64,000 nucleotides of DNA from Halanaerobium saccharolyticum (GCF_004362045.1 NZ_SNWX01000002.1:186001-250000), one strand, 5' to 3'; counted from the stretch's first letter, positions 18,773-28,395 are shown. Translations and numbers: made by a program. Notes: generated from the letters alone by a model not told the origin.

Positions 18773-20119
18773 ATGAAAATTGCAGTTATTGGTGCTGTAG
18801 CAGCAGGTACAAGTGCAGCTGCTAAAGCGAGAAGAACCGACAAAGACGCAGAAATAGTAGTTTTTGAAAAAGATACAGATATTTCCTATGCGGGCTGTGG
18901 ACTTCCTTATTATATTTCAGGAGTAACTCCAACTCGGGATAAAGTTGTAATGAATACGGCTCAGGATTTCAAGGAAAAATATAATGTAGAAGTACGCCTG
19001 CAGCATGAAGTAACTAAAATTAATAAAGATGATAAAAAACTTTCTTATAAAAACCTTAACAGTGGAGAAAATGGGGAATATCAATTTGATAAATTAATTA
19101 TTAGTACTGGCGCTTCAGCAATTAAGCCGCCATTTGCTGGACTTGATTTAGAAAACATATTTACACTGAGATCAGTAGAAAGTGCTGATCAGATTAAAGT
19201 AGCTGTCAGTAGACAGGAAACGAAAAAGGTTGTAATTATTGGTGCCGGTCTGATTGGCCTGGAAATGGCAGAGGCTTTTAGTAAATTAGGGTTGGAGGTT
19301 ACAGTAGTTGAACTTGAAGACCAGGTTTTACCACCATTTAGTAAAGAAATGGCTGATCTTGTCGCTGAACACTTAAAAGAAAAGGGTGTTAATTTAATTT
19401 TAGATGATGGTATAGACCATTTTGAAGGTTCAGGCAGGGTAGAAAAAATTGTAACAGCTTCTGGTAGAGAAGTTGAAGCTGATCTGGCACTGCTTTCAAT
19501 TGGAGTTAAACCTAACTCGAAACTGGCTCAGGAGGCCGGAATCGAAGTTGGTGAGACAGGGGCAATTAAAGTCAATGAAAAATTAGAGACTAATGTTAAA
19601 GATATTTATGCTGCCGGTGACTGTGCTGAATCAACAGATCTTCTGACAAATAAAGATGTCTGGGTTCCGCTGGGCTCAACTGCTAATAAACAGGGAAGGA
19701 CTGCCGGCGAAAATGCTGCTGGTGGAGAGGCAGAGCATTATGGAATTTTAAAAACTGGAATCACCAAGATTTTTGAGCTCACAGCTGCTAAAACTGGTTT
19801 AGGATTAAAAGAAGCTAAAGCAGAAGGTATTGATGCAGCTGCAGTTAAAATTAAGGCCCACAATCATGCCAGCTATTATCCCGGAACAGACTCTATTCAT
19901 CTCAGAGGTATTTTTGATAAAGAAAATGGTGTTATAGTGGGAGCAGAAGTAATTGGTGGTGATGGGTCTGATAAAAGAATTGATGTTCTGGCAACAGCAG
20001 TTTATAATCGTATGACAGCAGATGAACTTTTCCAGGTTGACCTTGCTTATGCACCTCCTTATTCCGGACCCAAAGATGCTGTGGCTATTCTGGGAATGGT
20101 TGCTGAAAAGAAATTATGA
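18773..20119 (+). CDS. CoA-disulfide reductase / NADH oxidase-like flavoprotein
   Basis: A 448-residue FAD- and NAD(P)H-binding oxidoreductase. It has the N-terminal FAD motif VIGAVAAGTSAAAKAR, the single redox-active cysteine at residue 42 in SYAGCGLPYYISG, a second dinucleotide motif IIGAGLIGLEMAEAF, the FAD-binding YAAGDCAE near residue 280, and a C-terminal dimerisation domain. One cysteine rather than a CxxxxC pair places it with CoA-disulfide reductases, NADH oxidases (Nox) and NADH peroxidases. In an anaerobe it likely removes oxygen or disulfides. GGAGGAAT precedes the ATG. It is the first gene after a 270-nt non-coding gap. Confidence 0.85.
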   Translation: MKIAVIGAVAAGTSAAAKARRTDKDAEIVVFEKDTDISYAGCGLPYYISGVTPTRDKVVMNTAQDFKEKYNVEVRLQHEVTKINKDDKKLSYKNLNSGENGEYQFDKLIISTGASAIKPPFAGLDLENIFTLRSVESADQIKVAVSRQETKKVVIIGAGLIGLEMAEAFSKLGLEVTVVELEDQVLPPFSKEMADLVAEHLKEKGVNLILDDGIDHFEGSGRVEKIVTASGREVEADLALLSIGVKPNSKLAQEAGIEVGETGAIKVNEKLETNVKDIYAAGDCAESTDLLTNKDVWVPLGSTANKQGRTAGENAAGGEAEHYGILKTGITKIFELTAAKTGLGLKEAKAEGIDAAAVKIKAHNHASYYPGTDSIHLRGIFDKENGVIVGAEVIGGDGSDKRIDVLATAVYNRMTADELFQVDLAYAPPYSGPKDAVAILGMVAEKKL

Positions 20120-20121
20120 TT

Positions 20122-20150
20122 TTGTTCTTTTCTCACCAATCTGTTATAAT
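20122..20150 (+). promoter_or_regulatory. Possible sigma-A promoter for the DUF134 gene
   Basis: TATAAT at 20145-20150 with TTGTTC at 20122-20127, 17 nt apart, located 55 nt upstream of the DUF134 start. The -10 is perfect; the -35 is weak. Confidence 0.5.
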
Positions 20151-20205
20151 AAATATATCAAAGTATTTTACTTAACTTTAAATAAATGTAACAGGAGTGA
20201 GCATT

Positions 20206-20613
20206 ATGGCACGTCCAACCAAGGATCGAATAATAGAGAAATTACCAGAAATCAGGTTTTTCAAACCGGCAGGAGTCCCCGGTCATCAGCTGGAAACAGT
20301 AGAGATGACTATGGAAGAAGTAGAGGCTCTGCGCTTAAAGGATGTTGAAGGTTTAAAACAGGCCGAAGCTGCAGAGGTGATGAATGTTTCCAGACCTACT
20401 TTTCAGCGGGTACTGACTTCAGCTCGTCAGAAGGCGGCAGAAGCCTTAACCTGTGGTAAAGCGATTAAATTTGCGGGTGGAGATTATAGATTAGTCCGTC
20501 CCGGTCACTGTCCCAAATGTGGTAAAAAAATGAAAACGGGTAGAACCCGACGACATGGTGAGGAATCCAGGGAAAAGCCATGTCATGATTGTGATGACAG
20601 TCAGGATTCTTAA
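20206..20613 (+). CDS. DUF134 DNA-binding protein
   Basis: A 135-residue protein of the DUF134 family, predicted sigma-70-region-4-like DNA-binding proteins. Residues about 1-90 carry MARPTKDRIIEKLP, then MTMEEVEALRLKDVEGLKQ and the helix-turn-helix AEVMNVSRPTFQRVLTSAR. The C-terminus holds a putative zinc ribbon, CPKCGKKMK with CHDCD. The start is ATG 20206 rather than GTG 20197, because AGGAG at 20193-20197 is then correctly spaced. DUF134 genes often lie beside NifX/dinitrogenase cofactor or redox genes, but no target can be named here. The OsmC gene follows 100 nt later. Confidence 0.85.
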   Translation: MARPTKDRIIEKLPEIRFFKPAGVPGHQLETVEMTMEEVEALRLKDVEGLKQAEAAEVMNVSRPTFQRVLTSARQKAAEALTCGKAIKFAGGDYRLVRPGHCPKCGKKMKTGRTRRHGEESREKPCHDCDDSQDS

Positions 20614-20715
20614 ATTTTTAGCTGGATTTCCGGCTTAGTATTAATAATAATTTATAAAGTTAATTGAAGTAAATTGTCCTGAAGAGATTAGAGCAAATCC
20701 AGAGGAGGCACAATT

Positions 20716-21129
20716 ATGAAAATTAATGTAGACTGGCAGGGAGATTTAGAATTTAAAAACCAGCTGGCATCAGGTCATGATTTAACTATCGATGCAGCAG
20801 AAAAAAGCGGGGGTCATAATAAGGGTCCAAGGCCAATGGAACTGCTGCTTGCTGGACTGGCTGGCTGTACCGGTATTGATATTGTTTTAATTTTAAAGAA
20901 AATGAAAACAGAGCTGGAAGATTTTGAGATGGATGTTGAGGCAGAGCGAGCAGAGGAGGCTCCCAAGCGTTTTACTAAAATCCATATCAAGTATAAACTA
21001 AAGGGTAAAAAACTGGATGATCGAAAAGTAGAAAGAGCAATTAATCTTTCTGAAGAAAAGTACTGTTCAGCCAGCAACTCCCTCAATGCGGAAATTACTT
21101 CCAGTTATGAAATAGAACACACAGATTAA
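20716..21129 (+). CDS. OsmC/Ohr-family peroxiredoxin-like protein
   Basis: A 137-residue OsmC-type protein that likely reduces organic hydroperoxides. It shows GPRPMELLLAGLAGCTGIDIV, with the first conserved Cys near residue 51 in the central helix, and KYCSASNSLNAEI, with the second Cys near residue 117. Spacing and length fit the YhfA/OsmC group. AGAGGAGGCAC precedes the ATG. With the flavoprotein upstream it forms a plausible oxidative-stress neighbourhood. A strong terminator follows, so this unit ends here. Confidence 0.85.
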   Translation: MKINVDWQGDLEFKNQLASGHDLTIDAAEKSGGHNKGPRPMELLLAGLAGCTGIDIVLILKKMKTELEDFEMDVEAERAEEAPKRFTKIHIKYKLKGKKLDDRKVERAINLSEEKYCSASNSLNAEITSSYEIEHTD

Positions 21130-21141
21130 TAGATATTATTC

Positions 21142-21169
21142 AATACCCGGGTATACGGGTATTTTTTTT
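21142..21169 (+). terminator. Intrinsic terminator after the OsmC gene
   Basis: AATACCCG, loop GGTATA, CGGGTATT and then eight T. It separates the stress genes from the purine island. Confidence 0.92.
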
Positions 21170-21284
21170 ATTTTATCTGCGGAATATTGCAGGATTAATT
21201 TAAATCTCATTGAATATATAAAGTGTGATTTAATTTTTTAAGCAGACAATTTTTCAAATACTCTTACTATAAAAAGGGAGGAAA

Positions 21285-22760
21285 ATGATGATTAATTTAG
21301 ATTTAAACGAAAAACAGTTAGAAAAAGCAGTTGAGCGTGCCCGGGAGGAGAACATAATTCTGCCAACTTTTAAGCAGATGAAAAACCCGGAGCTTATTCC
21401 AGATAAGATCAAAGAACAGCTGAAAGATATCGGTCTCTGGGATGTAAACAGCTATAATTTATTCCGCATCAGCTGGAAAAATGAGCCTAAAAAAGATGGA
21501 GGCCTTTATGATGGTGTAAATTATATAGAATTCCCTTCAGAACTGACAGGTGTTGAGGCTCGAATTTTTGCGATAGTTGGTAAATGGTTTCCTACCGGAG
21601 CCCACAAGGTGGGAGCTACCTATGGCTGTCTTGCTCCCCAGCTGGTAACAGGACAATTTGATCCAACTTCCAGCCATGCAGTCTGGCCTTCAACCGGTAA
21701 TTACTGCCGTGGTGGAGCTTACAACTCTCAGCTTTTAGCCTGTGATTCAATTGCAATTTTACCCGAAGGGATGAGTAAGGAGCGTTTTGACTGGCTCCAG
21801 AAAGTTGCAGGTGAGGTGATTTCTACTCCCGGAACAGAAAGTAATGTTAAGGAAATTTTCGATAAGGTTTGGGAACTGAGAGAAACCAGGGATAATATTA
21901 CAGTTTTCAATCAGTTTGAAGAATTCGGCAACCACCTCTGGCATTATGAGGTTACAGGTGCTGCAATGGAAGAAGTTATCAGATCTGAAATGGGTGAAAA
22001 AGATAATTACTTTGGTTTTTTTGCTACCTCAGGTTCTGCTGGTACTTTAGGAGCTGGTGATCATCTTAAAGATCAGTTCCCTCAGAGTAAAATCGCTGTT
22101 GGGGAAGCACTGCAGTGTCCAACAATTTTAAGCAATGGTTTTGGTGCCCACAGAATTGAAGGTATTGGTGATAAACATATTCCCTGGATTCATAATGTTA
22201 AAAATACTGATATGGCAGTCGCTATTGATGATGAGAGAGCAGTTTCTCTGCTGAGATTATTTAACGAAGAAGCTGGAAGAGAGTATCTAATCGAGCAGGG
22301 TGTTCCCAGTGAATTTGTCGAAAAACTTGAACTGATGGGAATTTCTGGGATAGCAAATCTGGTTGGAGCAATTAAAATGGCCAAGTACTATGAGCTTGAT
22401 CAAAACCAGATGCTGATGACCGTTTTAACTGATTCGCTGGAATTATATTCCTCCCGCCTGGAAGAAATGAGAGAAGACAGAGGAGAATACACAAGGGAAG
22501 ATGCGATTAAGGATTATCAGCGTTATTTAAAAGGTATAAATACAGAAAATATTTTAGAGATGGGACTTGAAGAAAGACATAGGGTTCATAATCTTAAATA
22601 TTATACCTGGATTGAACAGCAGGGTAGAGATTCGGAAGAATTAAATGCTCAGTGGTATGATTATGAAAATTACTGGGGCGGAATTCATTCTCAGGCAGCA
22701 GAAATTGATAAATTAATAGAAGAGTTTAACCGGAGAACAGGTTTATTAGAAGAACTGTAG
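21285..22760 (+). CDS. Fold-type II PLP-dependent enzyme of the purine island
   Basis: A 491-residue PLP enzyme of the tryptophan synthase beta/cysteine synthase superfamily. The Schiff-base lysine is probably K108 in WFPTGAHKVGATYG; the phosphate-binding STGN lies at 136-139. The long N-terminal arm (about 75 residues) and C-terminal extension make it larger than cysteine synthase or the 398-residue E. coli YgeX. Its place beside YgeY and YgeW homologues, where E. coli has the diaminopropionate ammonia-lyase YgeX, suggests a related beta-elimination on an amino acid from purine breakdown; this is inference. AGGGAGG precedes ATG 21285/21288. First gene of the island, 116 nt after a terminator. 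Confidence 0.8.
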   Translation: MMINLDLNEKQLEKAVERAREENIILPTFKQMKNPELIPDKIKEQLKDIGLWDVNSYNLFRISWKNEPKKDGGLYDGVNYIEFPSELTGVEARIFAIVGKWFPTGAHKVGATYGCLAPQLVTGQFDPTSSHAVWPSTGNYCRGGAYNSQLLACDSIAILPEGMSKERFDWLQKVAGEVISTPGTESNVKEIFDKVWELRETRDNITVFNQFEEFGNHLWHYEVTGAAMEEVIRSEMGEKDNYFGFFATSGSAGTLGAGDHLKDQFPQSKIAVGEALQCPTILSNGFGAHRIEGIGDKHIPWIHNVKNTDMAVAIDDERAVSLLRLFNEEAGREYLIEQGVPSEFVEKLELMGISGIANLVGAIKMAKYYELDQNQMLMTVLTDSLELYSSRLEEMREDRGEYTREDAIKDYQRYLKGINTENILEMGLEERHRVHNLKYYTWIEQQGRDSEELNAQWYDYENYWGGIHSQAAEIDKLIEEFNRRTGLLEEL

Positions 22761-22821
22761 AATTGTATAAGCAATATATATATGTTGTAGAAATATATAA
22801 ATAGTAATTGAGGTGAAGCAG

Positions 22822-24069
22822 ATGAAATATGTAACAGGGCTGCACTGTATTAAGTGTGGTAAGGAATATGAAGCAGATCCTGAACGTTATCTCTGTGATG
22901 ACTGTGAGGATGGAATTTTGGATGTTGATTATGATTATCAAAAAATTAAGGCTGAGTGGTCAAAGGCGGATCTTAAGGCAAATTCCGACCGGCGAATCTG
23001 GCGTTTTGAACCACTGCTGCCAATCAATCCAGAAACAGAAAAACCAAAACTTGCTGTTGGCAATACTCCAATTTATAATTCACAGGTCCTTGCAGATGAG
23101 TTTGGGATTAAAGAATTGATCATAAAAGATGATGGTTTAAATCCGACTGCATCTTTAAAAGACCGGGCTTCAGCGATGGCTGTGGTTAAGGCTCAGGAAG
23201 CAGGTGCAACAACTGTTGCCTGTTCATCGACAGGTAATGCCGCTTCTTCTCTGGCCGGCAATATCGCCTCGATGGGAGGCCGAATGAATGCTGTGATTTT
23301 TGTGCCCGATCGGGCTCCAGCCGGTAAGCTGGCCCAGCTTTTAATTTACGGGGCTGATGTAGTTTCTGTTAAAGGATCATATGAAGAAGCATTTTATCTT
23401 TCAGCAGCTGCTATTGATAAATGGGGTTGGTATAACCGCAATGCTGCTATTAACTCCTATCTGGTTGAAGGGAAAAAAACAGTTTCTCTGGAGCTGGCAG
23501 AACAGCTGCAGTGGGAAATGCCGGATTGGGTTGTATTTTCTGTTGGTGATGGCTGTACTCTTGCCGGAGCCTATAAAGGTTTATTTGATCTCAAAGAAAT
23601 TGGCTTTATTGATAGAATACCAAAACTTCTGGGAGTTCAGGCTGCAGGCTGTGCCCCAATTACCGAGGCTTTTAGAAGCGGAAAAGATCTGGAAGTAACA
23701 GCTGAAAACACTATTGCCGACAGTATTGCTGTGGGGAAACCACGCAACTGGCTGAAGGCAGTAAGAGCAGTCAGAGATTCTGAGGGTGAGATGATTAATG
23801 TCAGTGATGAGCAGATTCTGGCGATGATGAGAACTCTGGGCAAAAAGACCGGCATTTTTGGTGAGCCGGCAGGTGTTGCCGGACTGGCTGGACTTAAAAA
23901 AGCAGCAGCCGCAGGAATTGTAAAGACAGATCAGACTGCAGCAGTTGTAATTACCGGGAATGGACTTAAAGATGTCAAAAATGCTCGCCGGGCTGCCGGA
24001 GATCCAATTGAAGTTGAGCCGGATCTTGAAAAACTAACCAGGGTTTTTGCCGAAAAGGGTGTGACTTAA
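22822..24069 (+). CDS. Threonine synthase-like PLP enzyme with zinc-ribbon N-terminus
   Basis: A 415-residue fold-type II enzyme. It begins with a zinc ribbon, CIKCGKEY and CDDCEDG (Cys 9, 12, 25, 28), as in archaeal/clostridial threonine synthases. The PLP lysine is K113 in NPTASLKDRASAMA, and the phosphate loop is CSSTGNAASSLAG. ATG 22822 is preferred over GTG 22813 since GAGGTG at 22810-22815 is then spaced properly. No homoserine kinase or dehydrogenase gene is near, and the neighbours are purine-degrading genes, so a role other than threonine synthesis, such as acting on diaminopropionate-type compounds, is likely but unproven. Its stop is 1 nt from the regulator gene. Confidence 0.82.
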   Translation: MKYVTGLHCIKCGKEYEADPERYLCDDCEDGILDVDYDYQKIKAEWSKADLKANSDRRIWRFEPLLPINPETEKPKLAVGNTPIYNSQVLADEFGIKELIIKDDGLNPTASLKDRASAMAVVKAQEAGATTVACSSTGNAASSLAGNIASMGGRMNAVIFVPDRAPAGKLAQLLIYGADVVSVKGSYEEAFYLSAAAIDKWGWYNRNAAINSYLVEGKKTVSLELAEQLQWEMPDWVVFSVGDGCTLAGAYKGLFDLKEIGFIDRIPKLLGVQAAGCAPITEAFRSGKDLEVTAENTIADSIAVGKPRNWLKAVRAVRDSEGEMINVSDEQILAMMRTLGKKTGIFGEPAGVAGLAGLKKAAAAGIVKTDQTAAVVITGNGLKDVKNARRAAGDPIEVEPDLEKLTRVFAEKGVT

Positions 24070-24070
24070 G

Positions 24071-24622
24071 ATGAGTGATAATACAAAATTAGGTCAGCGG
24101 ATCAGACAAAAACGCAAGGCCAAAGGGATGAGCTTAAATGATGTGGCAGAGAAAATTCAAAAAACATCAAGTTATTTAAGTCAGGTGGAACGGGGACTGG
24201 CCGAACCTTCAATTACTGCACTGCGGGAGATCGCCAGAGCTTTAGAGGTTCCAATTTTCTACTTTTTAATTGAGGAAGAAAACCACAATGCAGTTGTCCG
24301 CAAAGATGAGCGCCGAATTTTAAATTTTCCCGGTTCACATCTAACTTTTGAGCTGCTTTCTCCAGATTTAAATAGGGAGATGGAAGTGATTGCAGCTACT
24401 TTAGAACCCGGGGCTGCTACCTCGGATGATCCACTCAATCATCTAGGAGAAGAATGTACCATTGTGGTGGAGGGTAAAATGTATATTAAGATTGGAGATC
24501 AGGAATATGAATTAGAACCAGGGGACAGCATTTATTATAAAGCAAGTCTACCTCATAAGATTAAGAGTATTGGTGAGGAAGACCTGCATTTTATTTCTGC
24601 CATTACTCCACCTAATTTTTAA
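24071..24622 (+). CDS. XRE-family regulator with C-terminal cupin domain
   Basis: A 183-residue regulator. Residues about 8-62 form a Cro/CI helix-turn-helix (LGQRIRQKRKAKGMSLNDVA, TSSYLSQVERGLAEPSI), followed by a linker and a cupin barrel (residues about 105-180, HLGEECTIVVEGKMYIKIGD, LEPGDSIYYKASLPHKI). This PuuR/SutR-like architecture senses a small metabolite with the cupin. It starts 1 nt after the threonine synthase-like gene and lies within the island, so it is a good candidate for a local regulator responding to a purine breakdown product. The ligand is not deducible. Confidence 0.88.
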   Translation: MSDNTKLGQRIRQKRKAKGMSLNDVAEKIQKTSSYLSQVERGLAEPSITALREIARALEVPIFYFLIEEENHNAVVRKDERRILNFPGSHLTFELLSPDLNREMEVIAATLEPGAATSDDPLNHLGEECTIVVEGKMYIKIGDQEYELEPGDSIYYKASLPHKIKSIGEEDLHFISAITPPNF

Positions 24623-24734
24623 AATTGTACTTATTTAAAAAAGAAAGTGTTTACTAAGCATTTGGGTAATAAAATTTTAAAGAATTATCGATTAATTTTT
24701 AGTGAGCAAATTTATTTATGGAGGTGCCAGTTAA

Positions 24735-25976
24735 GTGATAGAATTTGACAAAATTGTTGAACAGGCTGAAAACTATAAATCTGAGATCAGTTCATTTTTG
24801 AGAGATATGATTCGAATTCCCAGTGAGAGCTGTGAGGAAGAGAAAGTTGTTTTAAGAATTAAAGAAGAGATGGAAAAGGTTGGTTTTGACAAAATCGAGA
24901 TTGATGAGATGGGTAATATTTTAGGATATATCGGCCACGGCAGTCATGTGATTGCTATGGATGCTCATATTGATACTGTTGGAGTTGGTGATCAATCTCT
25001 CTGGGATTATGATCCTTTTGAGGGTTATGAAGATGATGAGATAATTGTTGGTCGTGGAGCCAGCGATCAGGAAGGCGGCATGGCCTCAATGGTTTATGCC
25101 GGCAAAATTATTAAGGATTTAGGCTTAGAAGATGACTATACTCTGATTATTACCGGTACAGTTCAGGAAGAAGATTGTGATGGACTCTGCTGGCATTATA
25201 TGATTGAAGAAAATGATATTCGACCGGAATTTGTAGTAATTACTGAACCATCTTCCTGTAATATTTACCGCGGTCACCGGGGTAGAATGGAAATCAAGGT
25301 TAGTACTCATGGAGTCAGCTGTCATGGTTCTGCTCCCGAAAGAGGAGAAAATGCAATTTACAAGATGGCCCCGATTATCAATGAGCTCAAGGCTCTGCAT
25401 CCCAATTTAACTCCACATGAGTTTCTGGGTAAGGGCAGCCTGACGGTTTCTGAGGTTTTCTTCAGTTCACCTTCCCGCTGTGCAGTAGCTGATGGCTGCA
25501 GTATTTCTATTGACCGCCGCCTGACTGCAGGAGAAAGCTGGCAGTTTGCAGTCCAGCAGGTTAAAAATTTACCTGCAGTTAATGATGCAGAAGCAGAAGT
25601 TGAGATGTACCAGTATGAGAGACCATCTTATACCGATTTTCAATATCCAATCGAAGCCTATTTTCCAACCTGGTTGATCGAAGAGGAGCATCCGGTCTGC
25701 CAGACAACAGTGGAAGCCTATCAGGAATTATTTAAAGAAGAGCCGCTGGTTGATAAGTGGACCTTTTCGACCAATGGAGTTTCAATTATGGGACGCCACG
25801 GGATTCCCTGTATTGGTTTTGGACCGGGCCATGAAGATCAGGCTCATGCCCCAAATGAAAAAACATGGAAATCAGAACTTGTTAAAGCAGCTGCAATTTA
25901 TGCTGCAATTCCAAAATTATTTGTAGAAAAGTATGCTGATCAAATGCCCGAGAAAACAGAAAATTTATTAGCTTAA
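24735..25976 (+). CDS. ygeY: YgeY-family M20 peptidase/deacylase
   Basis: A 413-residue M20 zinc hydrolase (ArgE/DapE/carboxypeptidase type). Metal and catalytic residues are visible: DAHIDTVG (H78, D80), [10 protein letters not shown] (D111, bridging), TVQEEDCDG (E145 base, E146) and [15 protein letters not shown]. The match in length and the pairing with YgeW identify it as YgeY, which in E. coli and gut anaerobes belongs to the urate-degradation cluster and is proposed to remove a carbamoyl/acyl group from a diaminopropionate derivative. Start GTG 24735 has GGAGGTG in front. It precedes ygeW with a palindromic repeat in the gap. Confidence 0.85.
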   Translation: MIEFDKIVEQAENYKSEISSFLRDMIRIPSESCEEEKVVLRIKEEMEKVGFDKIEIDEMGNILGYIGHGSHVIAMDAHIDTVGVGDQSLWDYDPFEGYEDDEIIVGRGASDQEGGMASMVYAGKIIKDLGLEDDYTLIITGTVQEEDCDGLCWHYMIEENDIRPEFVVITEPSSCNIYRGHRGRMEIKVSTHGVSCHGSAPERGENAIYKMAPIINELKALHPNLTPHEFLGKGSLTVSEVFFSSPSRCAVADGCSISIDRRLTAGESWQFAVQQVKNLPAVNDAEAEVEMYQYERPSYTDFQYPIEAYFPTWLIEEEHPVCQTTVEAYQELFKEEPLVDKWTFSTNGVSIMGRHGIPCIGFGPGHEDQAHAPNEKTWKSELVKAAAIYAAIPKLFVEKYADQMPEKTENLLA

Positions 25977-25982
25977 ATTAAA

Positions 25983-26062
25983 TGGTACCGGGTACTTGGA
26001 AATTATTTCCATATTAAAACAGGTGATAATAAAAGGAAATAATCTCCAAGTACCCGGTGCCA
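25983..26062. repeat. KpnI-site palindrome, copy A (long loop)
   Basis: Left arm TGGTACCGGGTACTTGGAAA with TTATTTCC, right arm GGAAATAATCTCCAAGTACC with CGGTGCCA, loop of about 24 nt. It starts 6 nt after the ygeY stop and ends before the ygeW ribosome site. Member of a dispersed family seen also at 27092, 30277, 52213 and 53536. Confidence 0.85.
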
Positions 26063-26097
26063 ATCAACTAACCAAAATTCAAAGGAGGAATTTTTAA

Positions 26098-27081
26098 ATG
26101 GAAACTCAATTAAAAGGAAGAGATTTTATAACACTACAGGAATGGACAAAAGATGAGATTGATACATTGCTGGATGTTTCATTTGATCTAAAAAGAAAAT
26201 TTGCGATGGGAGAGCCAACTCCATATTTGAGAGATAAAACAGCATTTTTAATGTTTTTTGAGCAGTCAACCAGAACCAGAAATTCAATGGAGGCTGGACT
26301 GGCTCAGTTAGGTGGTCATGCCAACTTTTTAGATACCAGCACCATGCAGGTTTCTCACGGTGAGGTAGCAAAAGATACAGGTGTTATTTTAGGAAGTTAT
26401 GGACATGCAATTGCCTGCCGTAACTGTGTCTGGGAAATTGGAAATAAGTATCTGCGTTCACTGGCCAATCATGCAAAAGTTCCGGTAATGAACTTACAGT
26501 GTGATCTTTACCATCCAATGCAGGGTATTGCAGATTTAATGACAATAAAAGAAAAGAAAAAGAGAACTGATAATCTTAAAGTATCAATTATCTGGGCTTA
26601 TGCAACAAGTCACAAAAAGCCAATTTCTGTCCCCTTAACTCAGGCACTACTTTTCCCCCGTTATGGTATGGATGTAACTCTGGCTTACCCAGAAGGATAT
26701 GAGATGCCGGAATGGGTAATTGAACAGGCCCGGGAAAACGCTGAGAAAAATAATGGAACTTTCAAAATTACTCATGATCAGGATGAAGCCTATCGTGAAG
26801 CTGATATCGTTATACCTAAAAACTGGGGCAGCTGGGTTACCAATCAGGATGATGCAGTAATTGATGATCTTTTAGAATCAAATAAACACTGGAAGTGCAC
26901 AGAAGAGAGAATGGCCATGGCCGATGCTGATGTAATGTACATGCATGCTCTGCCTGCTGACCGCGGGAATGAGGTAGAGGATTCTGTAATAGATGGAGAA
27001 CACTCAATAGTCTTTACAGAAGCAGAAAATAGATTACACACAGCTAAAGCTGTAATGACTTTAACAATGGGTGGTAAGTAA
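26098..27081 (+). CDS. ygeW: YgeW-type knotted carbamoyltransferase
   Basis: A 327-residue transcarbamylase. The carbamoyl phosphate loop FFEQSTRTRNSMEAG (STRTR, residues 57-61) and MHALPADRG (HALP) are present, and the region VSHGEVAKDTGVILGSYG matches the knotted YgeW/UTC group rather than ornithine or aspartate carbamoyltransferases. In bacterial urate-degradation clusters YgeW is thought to run phosphorolytically, moving the carbamoyl group of a ureido intermediate to phosphate and so allowing ATP formation by a carbamate kinase; no kinase gene is in the window. AAAGGAGG precedes the ATG. Flanked by palindromic repeats on both sides. Confidence 0.87.
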   Translation: METQLKGRDFITLQEWTKDEIDTLLDVSFDLKRKFAMGEPTPYLRDKTAFLMFFEQSTRTRNSMEAGLAQLGGHANFLDTSTMQVSHGEVAKDTGVILGSYGHAIACRNCVWEIGNKYLRSLANHAKVPVMNLQCDLYHPMQGIADLMTIKEKKKRTDNLKVSIIWAYATSHKKPISVPLTQALLFPRYGMDVTLAYPEGYEMPEWVIEQARENAEKNNGTFKITHDQDEAYREADIVIPKNWGSWVTNQDDAVIDDLLESNKHWKCTEERMAMADADVMYMHALPADRGNEVEDSVIDGEHSIVFTEAENRLHTAKAVMTLTMGGK

Positions 27082-27091
27082 AATTGGATTG

Positions 27092-27133
27092 GATACCGGG
27101 CACCTGGAAAAAATTTCTAAGTACCCGGTACTC
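27092..27133. repeat. KpnI-site palindrome family, copy B (diverged)
   Basis: GATACCGGGCACCTGG, loop AAAAAATTT, CTAAGTACCCGGTACTC. The left arm has lost the KpnI site. Begins 10 nt after the ygeW stop. Confidence 0.75.
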
Positions 27134-27291
27134 TTTAAAAGGGGGTGCTGTTAAAAATTAAAGTAATAGTTTCTGGACTCCAGGATTAGTAATCTGATGG
27201 GAATGGCTGGCAGTAATCGAGTAGATAGTAGTAAAAGTTGTTTTTGATGAGTCTGTTTGCTTTCAAGTAAAAACTAAGGAGGAAATTTGAA

Positions 27292-28335
27292 ATGAGAAAA
27301 ATATTAATAATTACTTTAATTTTAGCACTGGTGAGTACAGCATCTCTGACAGTGATGGCCCAGGATTCGAAGGTTTTAAAACTCAGTCATTTAAATCCAC
27401 AGCAGCCAAAAGAAGTTGCAACAGCAGCAATGGCCGAGGTATTTAAGTCGATGGTCGAAAGTGGAACCAACGGCCGAATTACTGTCGAAATTTATCCAAA
27501 TGGAGTTCTGGGTAATGAAAGAGAAAGTATGGAACAGGTGCAGAGTGGAGTAACCCACAGTTATATAGCATCTGGTGGTGGGATGGCTACCTTTTATCCA
27601 ATGTTTTCCATAGTTAACATTCCATTTTCAATTACCAATTATTCGGTTGCTTATGAGGTATATGATGGTGCATTTGGCCAGCAGATGGCAGCGGATATTG
27701 AAGAAAAAACAGGATTTAAAGTGCTCGGTTTTGGCGAATCAGGAGGATTTTTTCAGCTCACCAATAGTGTGCGGCCAATTAGAACTCCAGAAGATATGGA
27801 AGGTTTAAAATTTAGAACAATGACCATTCCTATTCATATGGAATTTATGCGTTCTCTTGGTGCCTCACCTACTCCAATTGCCTGGGCTGAATTATACACA
27901 GCTCTGCAGACAGGTGTAGTAGACGGACAGCATAATCCAATTCCAATTATTAAAATCGGTAAACTAGAAGAAGTTCAGGATTATTTAACTTTGACCAACC
28001 ATATGTATACTCCTTATGTCTGGGTCTTAAATTCTGATTTTTATTCTGCACTAACTACTGAAGAAAAGATAGTAATTGAAGAGGCAGCAAGAGTTGCAAA
28101 TCTGGCAGGCCGTGGTGTTAATAGGTTAATAGAGGCTTCTGATGATGGACTTCCCTATTTAGCAAAAGAAATGGAAGTTTATAAGCCAACTGCAGAAGAA
28201 ATTCAGATGTTTAAAGATGCAGCAATACCAGCCTCAATGGACTTTATTGAAGCAGAATATGGAGCAGAAGGGGCTAAACTGGCTCAGGATTATCTTGATG
28301 CAATAGAAGCTGCTCAGGAAAAATTTGGTATGTAA
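27292..28335 (+). CDS. TRAP transporter substrate-binding protein (DctP family)
   Basis: A 347-residue periplasmic binding protein. The first 24 residues (MRKILIITLILALVSTASLT then VMAQD) are a classic Sec signal peptide with an AxA-type cleavage site and no lipobox Cys, so the mature protein is soluble in a periplasm. The core shows LKLSHLNPQQPKEVATAAMA, IEVYPNGVLGNERE-like IYPNGVLGNERESMEQVQ, the DctP anchor LKFRTMTIPIHMEF (Arg that binds a carboxylate) and LYTALQTGVVDGQHNP. It delivers an organic acid to the DctQM pair. Given the neighbours, the substrate could be urate, a ureido acid or lactate, which cannot be decided here. Confidence 0.9.
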   Translation: MRKILIITLILALVSTASLTVMAQDSKVLKLSHLNPQQPKEVATAAMAEVFKSMVESGTNGRITVEIYPNGVLGNERESMEQVQSGVTHSYIASGGGMATFYPMFSIVNIPFSITNYSVAYEVYDGAFGQQMAADIEEKTGFKVLGFGESGGFFQLTNSVRPIRTPEDMEGLKFRTMTIPIHMEFMRSLGASPTPIAWAELYTALQTGVVDGQHNPIPIIKIGKLEEVQDYLTLTNHMYTPYVWVLNSDFYSALTTEEKIVIEEAARVANLAGRGVNRLIEASDDGLPYLAKEMEVYKPTAEEIQMFKDAAIPASMDFIEAEYGAEGAKLAQDYLDAIEAAQEKFGM

Positions 28336-28344
28336 CTAAAAATT

Positions 28345-28373
28345 AAAAGGGGTAGTTTTATTCTACCCCTTTT
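28345..28373 (+). terminator. Hairpin between dctP and dctQ
   Basis: AAAAGGGGTAG, loop TTTTATT, CTACCCCTTTT: an 11-bp perfect stem 10 nt after the dctP stop. Typical of a partial terminator or mRNA stabiliser that keeps the binding protein more abundant than the membrane subunits. Confidence 0.85.
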
Positions 28374-28395
28374 ATTCAGTTGAGAGGTGGGCAAA

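Noticed and set aside
21285-22760. Calling the 491-residue PLP enzyme a tryptophan synthase beta chain because of TGAHK
   Set aside because: The surrounding sequence, length and context do not fit TrpB; there is no trpA or other trp gene. Only the superfamily is supported.
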